From the NCBI RefSeq assembly GCF_001077815.2, contig NZ_CP011310.1, forward strand, positions 2,728,001 through 2,792,000: 64,000 bases of DNA. The letters are read 5' to 3'. The notes beneath the pieces were generated by a model. The model had not been told where the DNA came from. It did no database searches and was given only the letters and a program-made list of their open reading frames with translations. Of this stretch, positions 19,171-28,069 are shown piece by piece. Each line of letters opens with the position of its first letter. Position 1 is the stretch's first letter. The translations under genes and the position numbers were made by a program. The DNA is from Aurantiacibacter atlanticus. Lineage in GTDB: Bacteria; Pseudomonadota; Alphaproteobacteria; Sphingomonadales; Sphingomonadaceae.

Positions 19171-20075
19171 CGCCCGCCGCGCAGCGGGAAGCTGTTGCTC
19201 ATCTCCAGGCGTGCCATGGGATGAGCGAGCGGCGGGCGTGCCGTGTCATCGATGCTGATCGCAAGAGCGTGCGTTACCGTTCCACCCGGGACGATGACGT
19301 CGATCTGCGTGAGAAGCTGCGCGAGCTGGCCAACCAGCGTCGCCGGTTCGGCTATCGCCGTCTGCATATCCTGCTGCGCCGGGAGGGGATCATGATCAAC
19401 CGCAAGAAGACCCAGAGGCTCTACCGTGAGGAAGGCTTGGCGGTCAGGCGACGACGTAGCCGCAGGCGTGCTGTTGGCACAAGGGCACCTGCTCCGGTTC
19501 TGGCGCTGCCGAACCAGCGCTGGAGCCTGGACTTTGTTCACGACCAGATGGCTTCGGGAAGACGGTTCCGGGTGCTCAACGTGGTCGATGACGTGACCCG
19601 GGAGTGCCTGGCAGCGGTGCCGGACACCTCGATCTCTGGTCGCCGTGTCGTTCGCGAGCTGACCGCACTGATCGAACAGCGCGGCAAGCCAGGCATGATC
19701 GTCAGCGACAATGGCACCGAGCTCACCAGCAACGCTGTGCTGGCATGGTGCGGCGAGGTCGGCGTGGAGTGGCATTACATCGCGCCCGGAAGGCCGATGC
19801 AGAATGGCTATGTCGAGAGCTTCAATGGCCGGATGCGGGACGAACTGCTCAACGAGACGCTGTTCTTGAGTATGGCCCATGCCCGTGTCGAGATCGCGGC
19901 CTGGGTCGAAGACTACAATCGGGAGCGACCACACTCGTCTCTCGGTTACGCAACACCGGCGGCGTTCGCCGCTGAACTGGATAAGCAATGGCCTGCTTCG
20001 CTACGCCCTACGGGCTCCGCTACGCAGCCCATTGCTTCAACCGCGCTGATGCGCAAAACAACCGCCCGGCTCTAA
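19167..20075 (+). CDS. IS3-family transposase OrfB (DDE integrase core)
   Basis: A 302-residue rve-type integrase core. The DDE acidic residues are in [21 protein letters not shown] and [10 protein letters not shown]; a [14 protein letters not shown] tail follows. As a separate protein it would start at TTG, so the active form is most likely the OrfAB fusion made by -1 frameshifting at 19158-19164. Confidence 0.93.
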   Translation: MTPAAQREAVAHLQACHGMSERRACRVIDADRKSVRYRSTRDDDVDLREKLRELANQRRRFGYRRLHILLRREGIMINRKKTQRLYREEGLAVRRRRSRRRAVGTRAPAPVLALPNQRWSLDFVHDQMASGRRFRVLNVVDDVTRECLAAVPDTSISGRRVVRELTALIEQRGKPGMIVSDNGTELTSNAVLAWCGEVGVEWHYIAPGRPMQNGYVESFNGRMRDELLNETLFLSMAHARVEIAAWVEDYNRERPHSSLGYATPAAFAAELDKQWPASLRPTGSATQPIASTALMRKTTARL

Positions 20076-20107
20076 TCCCAGCTGGGGGAAAGCTGGGGGT
20101 CACGTCA

Positions 20108-20111
20108 AGTG
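20108..20111. repeat. Target-site duplication AGTG, right copy
   Basis: Matches the AGTG at 18834-18837 on the other side of the IS. Confidence 0.8.
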
Positions 20112-20796
20112 CGATGCTAAGTTTCTCGATGAGTGCAGCGATCTCGTCTTCCGTTAGCGCTCCGAATTCTTGGACCAATCCGACGATGAGTTTGATCAGG
20201 TGACCAGGTCGGCCTGCATCGAACGTGGAGGGCTCTCTCGTTCTCTCCAACCTTGCGCGTAGTGGGGGGTCGAGCTGATCTCGGAAATTATCGAGAGAGA
20301 TGCCCGCACAGCTATTTCCGACAATGCCTACCGCCTCATCTTCCAACACAAACACGGACGCCTCGTGCCTCGCATTCAAAAAACGTAGCGGCCCGAGGGT
20401 AATGAAGGAGTCTTCTTGCCAATAGCGATCACGAATGACGACCAAGATGCGCTGTGCGATCTCCTCTATGCTTGAAAACGAGCCGAGTTCGGCGAAGCTT
20501 CCTTCGCTTTCACAGAATAGAAGGATGAGATCGGTGATTTGCGCGAGATCAGTCTCGAATTCTAAAATGTCCTGATAGTGTTCCGCGAAGCCCGAATCTC
20601 TCGTTATATCCTCAGCTAAGATTACGTCGCGGGACCCTACAGCAGGGAATTGAAGCACCTTCAAGAATGCGTCGCGCATCGACAAAATAGCTTGGTCGCT
20701 GATGTCGCCGTAGGTGCCCCCACAAAGGAAAATGATCTCGGTAGGAGCTTCAACGTGGATACGTTCCACGCTGAAGTCATCCACAAACACCTGCAT

Positions 20797-20953
20797 TGCT
20801 TACCTAAGCTCCGAAAGAGAGCGATGCGGAATCGAGTGGAACGTCCGTAAGGCGATTTCGCATCGCTCTCTTTCGGAGCCCCAATTGGTTCCAATGATAT
20901 GAGATTCGGCGCAGCGCCGAACCAAGCATCCGAGGATGCTTAACGCGTAAGCG
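20797..20953 (-). ncRNA. Predicted retron msr-msd RNA
   Basis: Directly upstream of the effector ATG, in the order ncRNA-effector-RT. On the minus strand: a possible a1 segment (CGCTTACGCGTTAAGC), two short msr hairpins (20924-20941, stem AAGCATC; 20905-20921, 7-bp stem TTCGGCG), then the msd hairpin with a perfect 21-bp stem (20859-20879 with 20808-20828), and a candidate a2 (TTAGGTAAGC) sharing GCTTAC complementarity with a1. The branching G is probably in the AAGC after a1. Ends are estimates. Confidence 0.8.
20808..20879 (-). repeat. msd hairpin, 21-bp perfect stem
   Basis: Arms 20808-20828 and 20859-20879 are perfectly complementary. After one mismatch the stem continues for 5 bp (20830-20834 with 20853-20857), leaving an 18-base loop. 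This is the expected template for msDNA. Confidence 0.88.
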
Positions 20954-20958
20954 GTTCC

Positions 20959-20987
20959 CTTATAATGACTGATCTTGCCATCAGCAA
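20959..20987 (-). promoter_or_regulatory. Candidate promoter of the retron operon
   Basis: Minus strand TTGCTG (20982-20987), a 17-base spacer and TATAAG (20959-20964). The predicted start falls near 20952, where the msr-msd RNA would begin. Confidence 0.55.
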
Positions 20988-21099
20988 GCAGGGTCAAGGC
21001 TCGTTCTTCAACGGCATGTGGAAAAGGAATGGTAAAAAGGACAGGAGCGCCGGAGTGAAGCGCCTCTGAATCTTCAAGCCTCATACAAGCCGCCACAAT

Positions 21100-21304
21100 A
21101 CTCGTCCTGTCGAAACCAAGTGCGTCGGCCGCATCGAGGAACTCGATAACGTCAGGCGACGCTCGCCGCTTTCACACTTCGACACGAATTACTGCCTAGT
21201 CCCTGAAGTTCTGCGAGAGTCGCTTGTGTGATACCTGCATTCTTTCGTGCTGCGCGAAGCAGGCTTATGGCGGCGGCATATCTTTCAGAATGTTGTCTGG
21301 TCAC
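21100..21304 (-). pseudogene. XRE-type helix-turn-helix regulator remnant
   Basis: From a GTG at 21304 the frame reads HSERYAAAISLLRAARKNAGITQATLAEL, a clear XRE N-terminus. One-base losses near 21189 and 21154 break it. Restored, it continues FVSKCESGERRL then DVIEFLDAADALGFD, the typical XRE ending. The last frame stays open to 20800, but that part overlaps the retron promoter and RNA and is not convincing. Confidence 0.65.
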
Positions 21305-21356
21305 AACTCCTGATCAAGGATTTTCGCAGATACCCAAAGGCAGGGTTTTGCTCCGG

Positions 21357-21587
21357 ATGAGTCGGCGCTATGCACCCGCTAGAAATTGGCTGACGACGGC
21401 CGAAATTGTTCGGTTCCTTCGGATCAGTCAGCGCCAAACTGCTCGCCTCATGATGACCATGAAAAAGATCGCGATAGGACAAAAACCAACGCCGGATCCT
21501 GCATTAGGACTTCGACGAGTGAGTGGATGGCAAGCGCGAAGAGAGGCGGGCGAAGAAGGGGGTGTCGAAGTAGCGCTCGCCGGCTGA
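21357..21587 (+). CDS. Possible small HTH protein
   Basis: About 76 residues with a stretch like a MerR/excisionase-type helix-turn-helix (WLTTAEIVRFLRISQRQTARLM) and a basic C-terminus. It is opposite in direction to its neighbours and lacks a strong ribosome site. It could be an excisionase for the island or a chance ORF. Confidence 0.3.
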   Translation: MSRRYAPARNWLTTAEIVRFLRISQRQTARLMMTMKKIAIGQKPTPDPALGLRRVSGWQARREAGEEGGVEVALAG

Positions 21588-21773
21588 TAGGAGAGAAGTG
21601 ATGAGATTGGTTGAAAATGACTTCGATAGGGGATTGGACCGTGGGGACGACATATCAGCTGTTAGAGAGCTCATTTCATCTTAGATACGCACAATCAGTT
21701 GTTCGAAGGCAGCTTTTGCCGATTTGCCACCAAAAGAGGATGGTCAACAATCGGCCCACTTTATGCTCTTTCG

Positions 21774-24713
21774 CTACAAGCCAATCTCGAACGGCTTGAT
21801 CCGCTCCTTGGCTAGATCAGGTGCCTTCTCCCGTTCGACCTGCGGTTCCTGGTGGGTCGCTTGGACCTGACCCGCGCGCCGACCCTTGGCTGCCGCTAGG
21901 TTAAGTCGCTCGGAGGTTTCGGATGCTGACGTCTTCTCGCCTAGGTTGGTCGAGATACCTCTTCCAACCTTGTCCCGGTTGTCGACAATCAGCGTGAGCT
22001 CGTCTCTCAGGCGCGTGATCGTGACAAGGAAGTTGCGCTGCGAGAGCAGTCGCCGCTCGCGGCTGTCGAGCACGGCAATGCCCTTATCTGCTGTGAGACC
22101 CTGCGCCATATGGGCGTTGAGCGCGTAGGCGAGGTCGATCCGCTTTAACATCGGATCGTTCGGCTTCAGCTTATGCTCCATGCCGCTGGAGCTCGTGACC
22201 ATCACGCCGTCCTGGTTGATCGCGGTCACTATTGCCCTGTCGGCATTTATCAATCCGCGTTTATGGTCGTTCGCCGTCCAACGGATGGCGTCCCCGGTAT
22301 AGAGATCGAGATCCTTCTTCTCGAACAGCTGCAATATTTGGTCGCTGCCCTTCGCCGATAACCTCGCTGGCACGAAGCGGCGCAAGTGCCCTCGCTCATC
22401 GCGAAGCGTAACAACACCCTTCTCGGTATCGACGGCGGCGATCTCATGGCTTCCGCGCCCAAGCCTATGGCGCGATTGACGGCTTGCCACTTCGAGCACC
22501 ATGCCTGGCGCGTAATTGCGCGCGTAGCGCAATTCCTCGCGTGTCGCGTTTACACGGGATAGAACCTTAAGCCTTTCGCTCGCTGGTCCGATTTCGCCAT
22601 TGGCGGCAAGCCCTGTCTGGACTGCGGCATTGATCTCCGAACGCAAGCGACGACCCGCGGCGAAGATCGATGTGCGTTCGCGCTCGGCGGGAGGAAGAGA
22701 CAGCCAGCGTTCCGCTGCAACGATTGCGCTGTTCTCCTGGACCTCGACGATGTGACCCTTGAGATGTTCCAGCGCATCACTGGTCTTGCCTGACTGGGCT
22801 GCCTGCTGCGCCCTCTTCAAAGGGTCTGAGCGGGCGCGAAGATTGTGATCCATGCGCGCCGTCTCTGTCCCGGCCCTTTGCGCCAGAGCAAACGGCTTCC
22901 CCGCTTCGACAGCTCCCAGCTGCTTTTCGTCACCCATCAGCACGAGGCGATCGACCTTGAGTAGATTGGCGACACGGATCAGCCGATCCTGGTCACGCGT
23001 GGAGACCATCGAGGCTTCATCGAGAACTAGAACAGTGTCGCGATACGCTTCGCACGCAGCGGCGATCTCGGCTTTGCCAGCGCAACCATCCAGCAACTTT
23101 CGATGTCCCCCGAGGAAGTGACGCAATGTCATCGACGGGATGCCGGTATCCTTCTCCAGCATTCGGACAAGCTTGTTCTGGACCCCGAGGCCGACGACCC
23201 TCTTTCCTTGCTCCTGCAGCAGCTGATTGAGTGGCCGCAACACGCTTGATTTGCCCGCTCCTGCCACCCCCTGCACGGCTACCACGCGATTGCTCGAAGA
23301 AAGGATCAATCGACCAGCAGCTTCCTGGCCGGCGTTGAGTTTCATCCCGTAATTGATAGACGCCGACGCTTGCAGATACGGACCCGCGGTCTCCGCGGCG
23401 AGAATCGGATGAACTGCGCCGTTTACCTTCTCGATCTCGGCCAACATACGGGTCTCCAGCGCCAAGGCATCAGACGTAGTCAGCCACCCTTTCTGCGCGC
23501 CTCGGCCGCGCAACAGCGCGCCCTGCTGCGCAAGTTGCCCAATGCGCTTCTCGACTGACTTCATCGTCGTCGGCAAACCGAAATCGAGCGATGCCTTGGC
23601 AAGATCTGTCGCGGTAAACGCCGCCTCTCGTTCGGACAAATGCCGCACCGCCGATGCAACCGCGTGAGCCGTCGCAATTTCTTCCCGGCCCTTCATATAA
23701 AGCCGCTTGGGAATGAGCGGATCCCCCTCCTTGATGCCCATTCGCTCGGCGACGCTGGCGATCATCGCCTTGCCTCGCTCGAGTAGTGTCGGGCGATCAT
23801 TTGCCCGCTTCGTTGCCGCAACTGTCAACTCGTGCGAACGCAGCTTGGCGTCGCGCACCATGCCTTCAAGGTCGAGCCTCTGGTCCCAGGCCTGTCCTTC
23901 CCATTGGGCCATCAAGGCTCCGCGATTCACATCGCTTTGCTTTCCCTGCCGGGTTGCCAGCGTCGCCACCACACCCGCCTCAAGCCCGCCGCCGCGCCGT
24001 GCTTCGAGCACCTCCTGACGCCGCGTCGAAAAGGCCATCACCGCGTCACGGTCGATACCCTTGGCTTCGAAGTTGCCGTGCTTTCCGAATTCACCGATCC
24101 GGTAGCCAAGCTTCTCTACCTCGATCCGGAAGCGCGCCATTGTCATGGCATTGAGCAGCGTGTTGTGCTGCCACAGATTGTCGTTGCGTAGCGCTCTCCA
24201 CTTCCCGTCCTTTTCCTGCGTCATGTTTGCGACGACCGCATGGAAGTGCAGGTTCGGTTCTTGGTTGCGATTGGTGTCGTGCTGGAACAGAGCGACGGTC
24301 AGGTTGTCGCTTGCGTGCAGCCGTTCTTTGCCACCCTTCTCGGTGCGATACTGGGCCGCATTCTTCTCTGCCCATTGGATGGTTTCGACGACCGCTGAAC
24401 GGTACGCGTCAATGATCCGCTGATCCTTGCCGACGAGCGCCAGAAGCGACCAGCTCTTGGGCAGTGAAAAGGTCAGATCGGTCCCAGCCCGGTGGTACTG
24501 GCCGTGGTGCCCGATACGTTCACCATTGGGCAGTTCGCCGCGCAGGATTGCCTCGAACGCTTTGGCATCGACCGTCCCTGAAAGACCCAGCCGTTCGGCA
24601 CCTTTGCCGACCCAGATCCCGGATCGATCAGCGTCTGCCTTGGTGTAATAATTGTCGTTGGCGAAGTAGTTGGCCGCACCACCAGCAGAGCGCACATTGG
24701 CAACAGAAAGCAT
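21774..24713 (-). CDS. MobF-family conjugative relaxase (TrwC/TraI-like)
   Basis: A 979-residue two-domain protein. The N-terminal relaxase has candidate nicking tyrosines (Y16, Y22, Y23) and the HUH triad H145, H156, H158 (NLHFHAVVAN). The C-terminal helicase has Walker A GVAGAGKSS (about 482-490) and Walker B VLVLDEAS. It nicks oriT and unwinds the strand for transfer. No coupling protein or mating-pair genes are present in the island, so it looks mobilizable but not self-transmissible. It lies 3 bases after a small DNA-binding gene. Confidence 0.92.
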   Translation of the reverse strand: MLSVANVRSAGGAANYFANDNYYTKADADRSGIWVGKGAERLGLSGTVDAKAFEAILRGELPNGERIGHHGQYHRAGTDLTFSLPKSWSLLALVGKDQRIIDAYRSAVVETIQWAEKNAAQYRTEKGGKERLHASDNLTVALFQHDTNRNQEPNLHFHAVVANMTQEKDGKWRALRNDNLWQHNTLLNAMTMARFRIEVEKLGYRIGEFGKHGNFEAKGIDRDAVMAFSTRRQEVLEARRGGGLEAGVVATLATRQGKQSDVNRGALMAQWEGQAWDQRLDLEGMVRDAKLRSHELTVAATKRANDRPTLLERGKAMIASVAERMGIKEGDPLIPKRLYMKGREEIATAHAVASAVRHLSEREAAFTATDLAKASLDFGLPTTMKSVEKRIGQLAQQGALLRGRGAQKGWLTTSDALALETRMLAEIEKVNGAVHPILAAETAGPYLQASASINYGMKLNAGQEAAGRLILSSSNRVVAVQGVAGAGKSSVLRPLNQLLQEQGKRVVGLGVQNKLVRMLEKDTGIPSMTLRHFLGGHRKLLDGCAGKAEIAAACEAYRDTVLVLDEASMVSTRDQDRLIRVANLLKVDRLVLMGDEKQLGAVEAGKPFALAQRAGTETARMDHNLRARSDPLKRAQQAAQSGKTSDALEHLKGHIVEVQENSAIVAAERWLSLPPAERERTSIFAAGRRLRSEINAAVQTGLAANGEIGPASERLKVLSRVNATREELRYARNYAPGMVLEVASRQSRHRLGRGSHEIAAVDTEKGVVTLRDERGHLRRFVPARLSAKGSDQILQLFEKKDLDLYTGDAIRWTANDHKRGLINADRAIVTAINQDGVMVTSSSGMEHKLKPNDPMLKRIDLAYALNAHMAQGLTADKGIAVLDSRERRLLSQRNFLVTITRLRDELTLIVDNRDKVGRGISTNLGEKTSASETSERLNLAAAKGRRAGQVQATHQEPQVEREKAPDLAKERIKPFEIGL

Positions 24714-24716
24714 CGC

Positions 24717-25022
24717 TCAGCGCCCCGCACGCGTGGCTGCCTTGCGCTCGCGATATTCGCGAATGCGTCGTTGGTAAGCGACCACAACCCGGTCCCGCAA
24801 CTCCTTGTCCTTGTGAGTGCGAAGCCAGCCATCGAGGGCAATCTTGGTGAACAGCAGATCGGCTAGAACCTGATCGCGGAACGCCTCGTCTTGGGGCTGC
24901 TCGAGAGCCTCGATGACGGTGAGCTTCAGCCACTGGCTGACGCTCATATGCGCTGCCTCTGCAGCGGCTTTAACAAGGGCATGAAGGTCTTCGTCGACAT
25001 AGCATTGAAGGGTAAACCGCAC
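24717..25022 (-). CDS. Ribbon-helix-helix-like relaxosome accessory protein
   Basis: A 101-residue protein starting MRFTLQCYVDEDLHALVKAAAEAAHMSVSQWLKLTVIEAL, a ribbon-helix-helix pattern, with a basic C-terminal tail (AYQRRIREYRERKAATRAGR). Its position next to the relaxase suggests it binds oriT and/or controls this operon. Confidence 0.7.
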   Translation of the reverse strand: MRFTLQCYVDEDLHALVKAAAEAAHMSVSQWLKLTVIEALEQPQDEAFRDQVLADLLFTKIALDGWLRTHKDKELRDRVVVAYQRRIREYRERKAATRAGR

Positions 25023-25422
25023 GGCGTCACCTGACGTTTGACCGCCCCTCCTCGGCCCAATGACCCCTCTGGATTGACATCAGGCTACGGCAGCGAGGAC
25101 CTTGTAGGAAAACGCTATTTTTAGCCGTCAAATTAATAGTTTAGCGGCGAGCAACTCACATGTGAGTTGCGGATCGGGAAGTGACATCAGATGACATTAC
25201 TTGGCGACAGATGGTCAAATGGCTGCGAAACCCGCAGAAATCCTCGCCTCCCAAACACCGGATCTCCGGGTACGGTGTGCTCAGTTTTCCGATTTCTTCG
25301 CCCAGTATCCAGTGACTTTGAGCGTTGTTTTTCGAGCTACTTCTGAGAATTTTTCTGACGGGGCGTGAGCATGAGTGATGGTGGCAAAGCGGGGGCATCC
25401 AGCTGGACACCCCCGCTTCCTT
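25023..25422. other. Candidate oriT / regulatory intergenic region
   Basis: 400 bases without a credible gene, upstream of the relaxase operon, the usual place for oriT. It has a perfect 20-bp palindrome at 25152-25171 and a weaker 6-bp inverted repeat near 25258-25281. The region around 25100-25160 is AT-rich. No nic site could be assigned. Confidence 0.5.
25152..25171. repeat. Perfect 20-bp palindrome in the candidate oriT region
   Basis: GCAACTCACA followed at once by its complement. Candidate binding site for the ribbon-helix-helix protein or relaxase. Confidence 0.7.
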
Positions 25423-25740
25423 TCAACGCTGCATATACTGTCTGACAATGTGCTGGTCGTTCCCCAGAGCAGATTGTGCTGCGACCAACGCTCGCAACAC
25501 TTCGTTGGCCTCTCGCCCCGAAGGATAAGGCCCGGGCGGTGGTAGGTTTGCACGGTCTAAAGGCTGGACGTCACGGAACCTTTGGCGCGACGCGATTTCA
25601 CCCACACGCCCGCCATTTACGCCGAACCAAGCCGCGATACCGTGCTGCCGATCCCCGCGAGCTAGCATGGCTTTCACCACCGCTGCATCCTCCGCAGTAA
25701 GCCGGATTCCGCTTGATTGTGCTCTTCTTTCCATGAACAC
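25423..25740 (-). CDS. Hypothetical protein with HTH-like N-terminus
   Basis: A 105-residue protein. IRLTAEDAAVVKAMLARGDRQHGIAAWFGVNGGRVGEIASRQRF resembles a resolvase-type helix-turn-helix used to sense or bind DNA. The rest is proline-rich, then helical. It lies 4 bases after the AIPR-like gene and is probably co-transcribed. An alternative start is at 25734. Confidence 0.6.
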   Translation of the reverse strand: MFMERRAQSSGIRLTAEDAAVVKAMLARGDRQHGIAAWFGVNGGRVGEIASRQRFRDVQPLDRANLPPPGPYPSGREANEVLRALVAAQSALGNDQHIVRQYMQR

Positions 25741-25744
25741 CTCC

Positions 25745-27109
25745 TCATGCCGGCTGGGAGAGCTTAAGCAGCTCTGTTTCGAATGCGTCGAGGGCCAAAG
25801 AATACGAGCCCTCGTTCTTGCCGATCTTCTGCGGATCGCCCGAATAGGCTTCGATAATCACGCGGTACTTGCGCACGATCGTGGTGAGATTGTCGCGAAT
25901 GAACTTGGCAGGATCCTTCACCTTCCAAACGACATTGCCTTCACTGTCGGTCGTCATGAGAGCCTTCAGGCCGTACACCAACGGCATGATGAACCCGTCG
26001 GGATAGCTGTACTGCACAAGCTTCTGCGTGAAGGGTGACGTGGGCTTGCTGCGCATGTCACTGGCCATTTTTACCGATGTAAGCCGACCAAAACGCCCGG
26101 CGCCGTTGTCGTTATACGCGGCGGGGAAATCGAGGTAGATCAGATCGTAAAGCTCAGGCAGCTGTGCTGCGACTTTCAATGCGCTGCCTACGGCGACATT
26201 GTGCAGTTCGTGCGTATACTCCCCGCCGGTTGGCTTGGAGATCTCCGGATCGCTCATCAATGCATCGAACGCCTTGGTGCACTCGCCCTTGGACGCATAG
26301 ATGCGCGAAGGAGCCGGAACGTTGACGCCGTCGGGCAAGCCCACAACCGAGAGCGGGATCCACGAAAGGGCGACCAGGTCGCGCACCTTCACCACCCCGC
26401 CATCGTTTGCCTTCCACTCGACCCGCTCCGCAATCTGGCTCGGCAAGGCCTTCCGCAGCTCGTCATAGAAGCCCTTCTTGTTCGCCTTGGTTTCGAGCGT
26501 TAGCTGCACATTGTTGTTGCGCGCCGCACCAATTTCGAGAAGCGAGCCGGTGAAGGCGTTCAGTACGAAATCATCCTCCGCATCTGCAGGCACGAGGATC
26601 TCGACCGGCACCAGAAAATCGAGAGGGCCGCCATCACCGCTGGGGTGCGCCTTCTTCAGCGCGGCGACCTCGTCACGATGCTCTGCCCAGGCCTCTTTGA
26701 ACGCAGGCCAATTCTTGATCCGCTTCCATGCCCGCACGTCTTCCATGACCTGCTTGAGGACATAGAGGCCGATCGAGAGAGTGTTGTGCCCGCCATCGAG
26801 AATGCCCTCGATCTTGATGTTCTCGAACACCAGCTGATAGCGGTTCCGTTCCAGCGAACGGCATACCGCCGCAGCGATCAGGATGCCCTTAGTCTTGAAT
26901 GGGAACAGCTCCGGCGTGCGCTCAATACTCTCTATGATGTCTGCCGTAACCGCACCGACCTTGGCAGAACGCGGATTGGCTTCCAGATCGGCGGCATCAA
27001 ACAGCGAGAGCAGGTTGCGCGCGCGCACCAGCCCGACCAGACGCGTGACTGCGCCCTCGGTCTGACGATCGACCATCTCGTAGCGGATGATAAGTTCATT
27101 GGGATTCAT
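25745..27109 (-). CDS. AIPR-like protein, possible phage-defence factor
   Basis: A 454-residue protein. The segment FPFKTKGILIAAA...FENIKIEGILDGGHNTLSI (about residues 69-112) resembles the core of AIPR and DGQHR-type proteins (abortive-infection phage resistance), where an N-K/N-GI stretch precedes a DGGH/NGGQ motif (here DGGH 105-108). The rest is unfamiliar. The setting in a mobile island next to a restriction-like locus supports a defence role. The assignment is by pattern only. Confidence 0.5.
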   Translation of the reverse strand: MNPNELIIRYEMVDRQTEGAVTRLVGLVRARNLLSLFDAADLEANPRSAKVGAVTADIIESIERTPELFPFKTKGILIAAAVCRSLERNRYQLVFENIKIEGILDGGHNTLSIGLYVLKQVMEDVRAWKRIKNWPAFKEAWAEHRDEVAALKKAHPSGDGGPLDFLVPVEILVPADAEDDFVLNAFTGSLLEIGAARNNNVQLTLETKANKKGFYDELRKALPSQIAERVEWKANDGGVVKVRDLVALSWIPLSVVGLPDGVNVPAPSRIYASKGECTKAFDALMSDPEISKPTGGEYTHELHNVAVGSALKVAAQLPELYDLIYLDFPAAYNDNGAGRFGRLTSVKMASDMRSKPTSPFTQKLVQYSYPDGFIMPLVYGLKALMTTDSEGNVVWKVKDPAKFIRDNLTTIVRKYRVIIEAYSGDPQKIGKNEGSYSLALDAFETELLKLSQPA

Positions 27110-27309
27110 ACTTTGGCACTCCTATCCAGGAGGACCGTTTCCGAAAGGAGTTGGCATCCATAGCCAACAGAATGAGGGCGGAATTTTCCCTCAACCGTCA
27201 CCGTCCGGCGACAACTCCATCCAGAACCAGTCCAGGTTCATGTCTCGTCCACCATCTCGGCGAACGCGGCTGGAATATCACATATCTTGGAAATTGCAAT
27301 CGGGTGCGA

Positions 27310-28041
27310 TTACCCGCGCTGCATAAGAACGCCCTTCGGGTCCGCCCAGCGCAGGATCAGGTTCGCGCCATCTTCAGTATCAATCAGTTGAGTGCCGAAC
27401 GTCAGATAGATGCCGTCCATCGGATAATAGCCGTTATATTCATATCCATCATGGGTGGCGACGCAGCCCGATATGACTTGCTGAAGCAGCTTGTTGGCAT
27501 CCTCCCGGAAGATCACTTCCCCTTGCGCGACACGGTCCATGATTGCGGCGACCTCGCGAAAGCATCGGGCGACAGCCATGCCGGGAAGAAAGGTGTTTGC
27601 CCCAAAGTCGATCGCCCAGCCGAGGCCGTGCCTATAGATGCGACGCGCATGCTTTGGAGCGTCGACAATAGACCAGGAGGGGTGATCCCACTTGGCGGCA
27701 GCACGAATGAACGCTTCTGCATCTTCACGTGGGACAGTTTCGAGCCGCGTCCTTTTCGCAGCCGCCCTGCTGGCGGAACGAGCCGAACCTGCCACGCTTT
27801 GCAGCCATGATTTGCGCAGCTCGACCAGTTCGCGAATGAAGGCCTCGTCGAGCTCGCCCGTCAGGAATTTGTGGCCGCATGCGAGGCATTCGCGGCCTCG
27901 TCGAAACCAATGCAGATCGGAGTGTCGCTCGTCCCGGACGCGCTGCGCACTGGGCGCATCGAGTTCCGTGGGCGAGATTGCACGGCAGACCTGAATGTCA
28001 CTGCATTCCGGGCAAAATATCTTGGTCCCGCCTTTTGCCAC
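27310..28041 (-). CDS. Zinc-ribbon protein of unknown function
   Basis: A 243-residue protein with an N-terminal four-cysteine ribbon: C10-x2-C13 and C52-x2-C55, the second pair in FRRGRECLACGHKFLT, as in the NrdR zinc ribbon. No ATP-cone follows, so it is not NrdR. The C-terminal domain was not recognised. It lies 28 bases after the 89-residue gene of the methylase operon. Confidence 0.6.
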   Translation of the reverse strand: MAKGGTKIFCPECSDIQVCRAISPTELDAPSAQRVRDERHSDLHWFRRGRECLACGHKFLTGELDEAFIRELVELRKSWLQSVAGSARSASRAAAKRTRLETVPREDAEAFIRAAAKWDHPSWSIVDAPKHARRIYRHGLGWAIDFGANTFLPGMAVARCFREVAAIMDRVAQGEVIFREDANKLLQQVISGCVATHDGYEYNGYYPMDGIYLTFGTQLIDTEDGANLILRWADPKGVLMQRG

Positions 28042-28069
28042 GCCTGATTTTCCCTTCTTTGCGTTCGCT

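Larger units (their letters stand above)
18838..20107 (+). mobile_element. IS3-family insertion sequence, 1270 bp, complete
   Basis: Bounded by 13-bp inverted repeats (TGACGTGACCCCC at 18838 and its complement ending at 20107) and flanked by AGTG duplications. It holds overlapping orfA and orfB with a slippery heptamer between them. It interrupts the retron effector on the opposite strand. Intact ends, frames and duplication suggest a recent insertion. Confidence 0.9.
18587..20796 (-). pseudogene. Retron effector (nucleoside-deoxyribosyltransferase-like plus winged helix), split by an IS
   Basis: The N-terminal 229 residues lie at 20796 to 20108 and the C-terminal part at 18837 to 18587. Removing the IS and one AGTG copy joins them in frame through SIALTRERLRSY, giving 311 residues. 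The N-terminal domain has FLCGG (residues 23-27) and CESEGSFAELGSF (about 95-107), the layout of the NDT-like effectors of St85/Ec86-type retrons. The C-terminal domain looks like a winged helix (ALTEDEIAALIEKL...). In such systems the effector is a toxin held in check by RT plus msDNA. Here it is surely truncated; the N-terminal fragment could still be made, running 72 codons into the IS. Confidence 0.85.

Noticed and set aside
20800..21096. A 98-codon minus-strand ORF upstream of the retron effector
   Set aside because: It runs through the predicted promoter and the msd stem; only its upstream neighbour frame has XRE character.
27310..28041. NrdR
   Set aside because: Only the zinc-ribbon resembles it; the ATP-cone is absent and the protein is too long.
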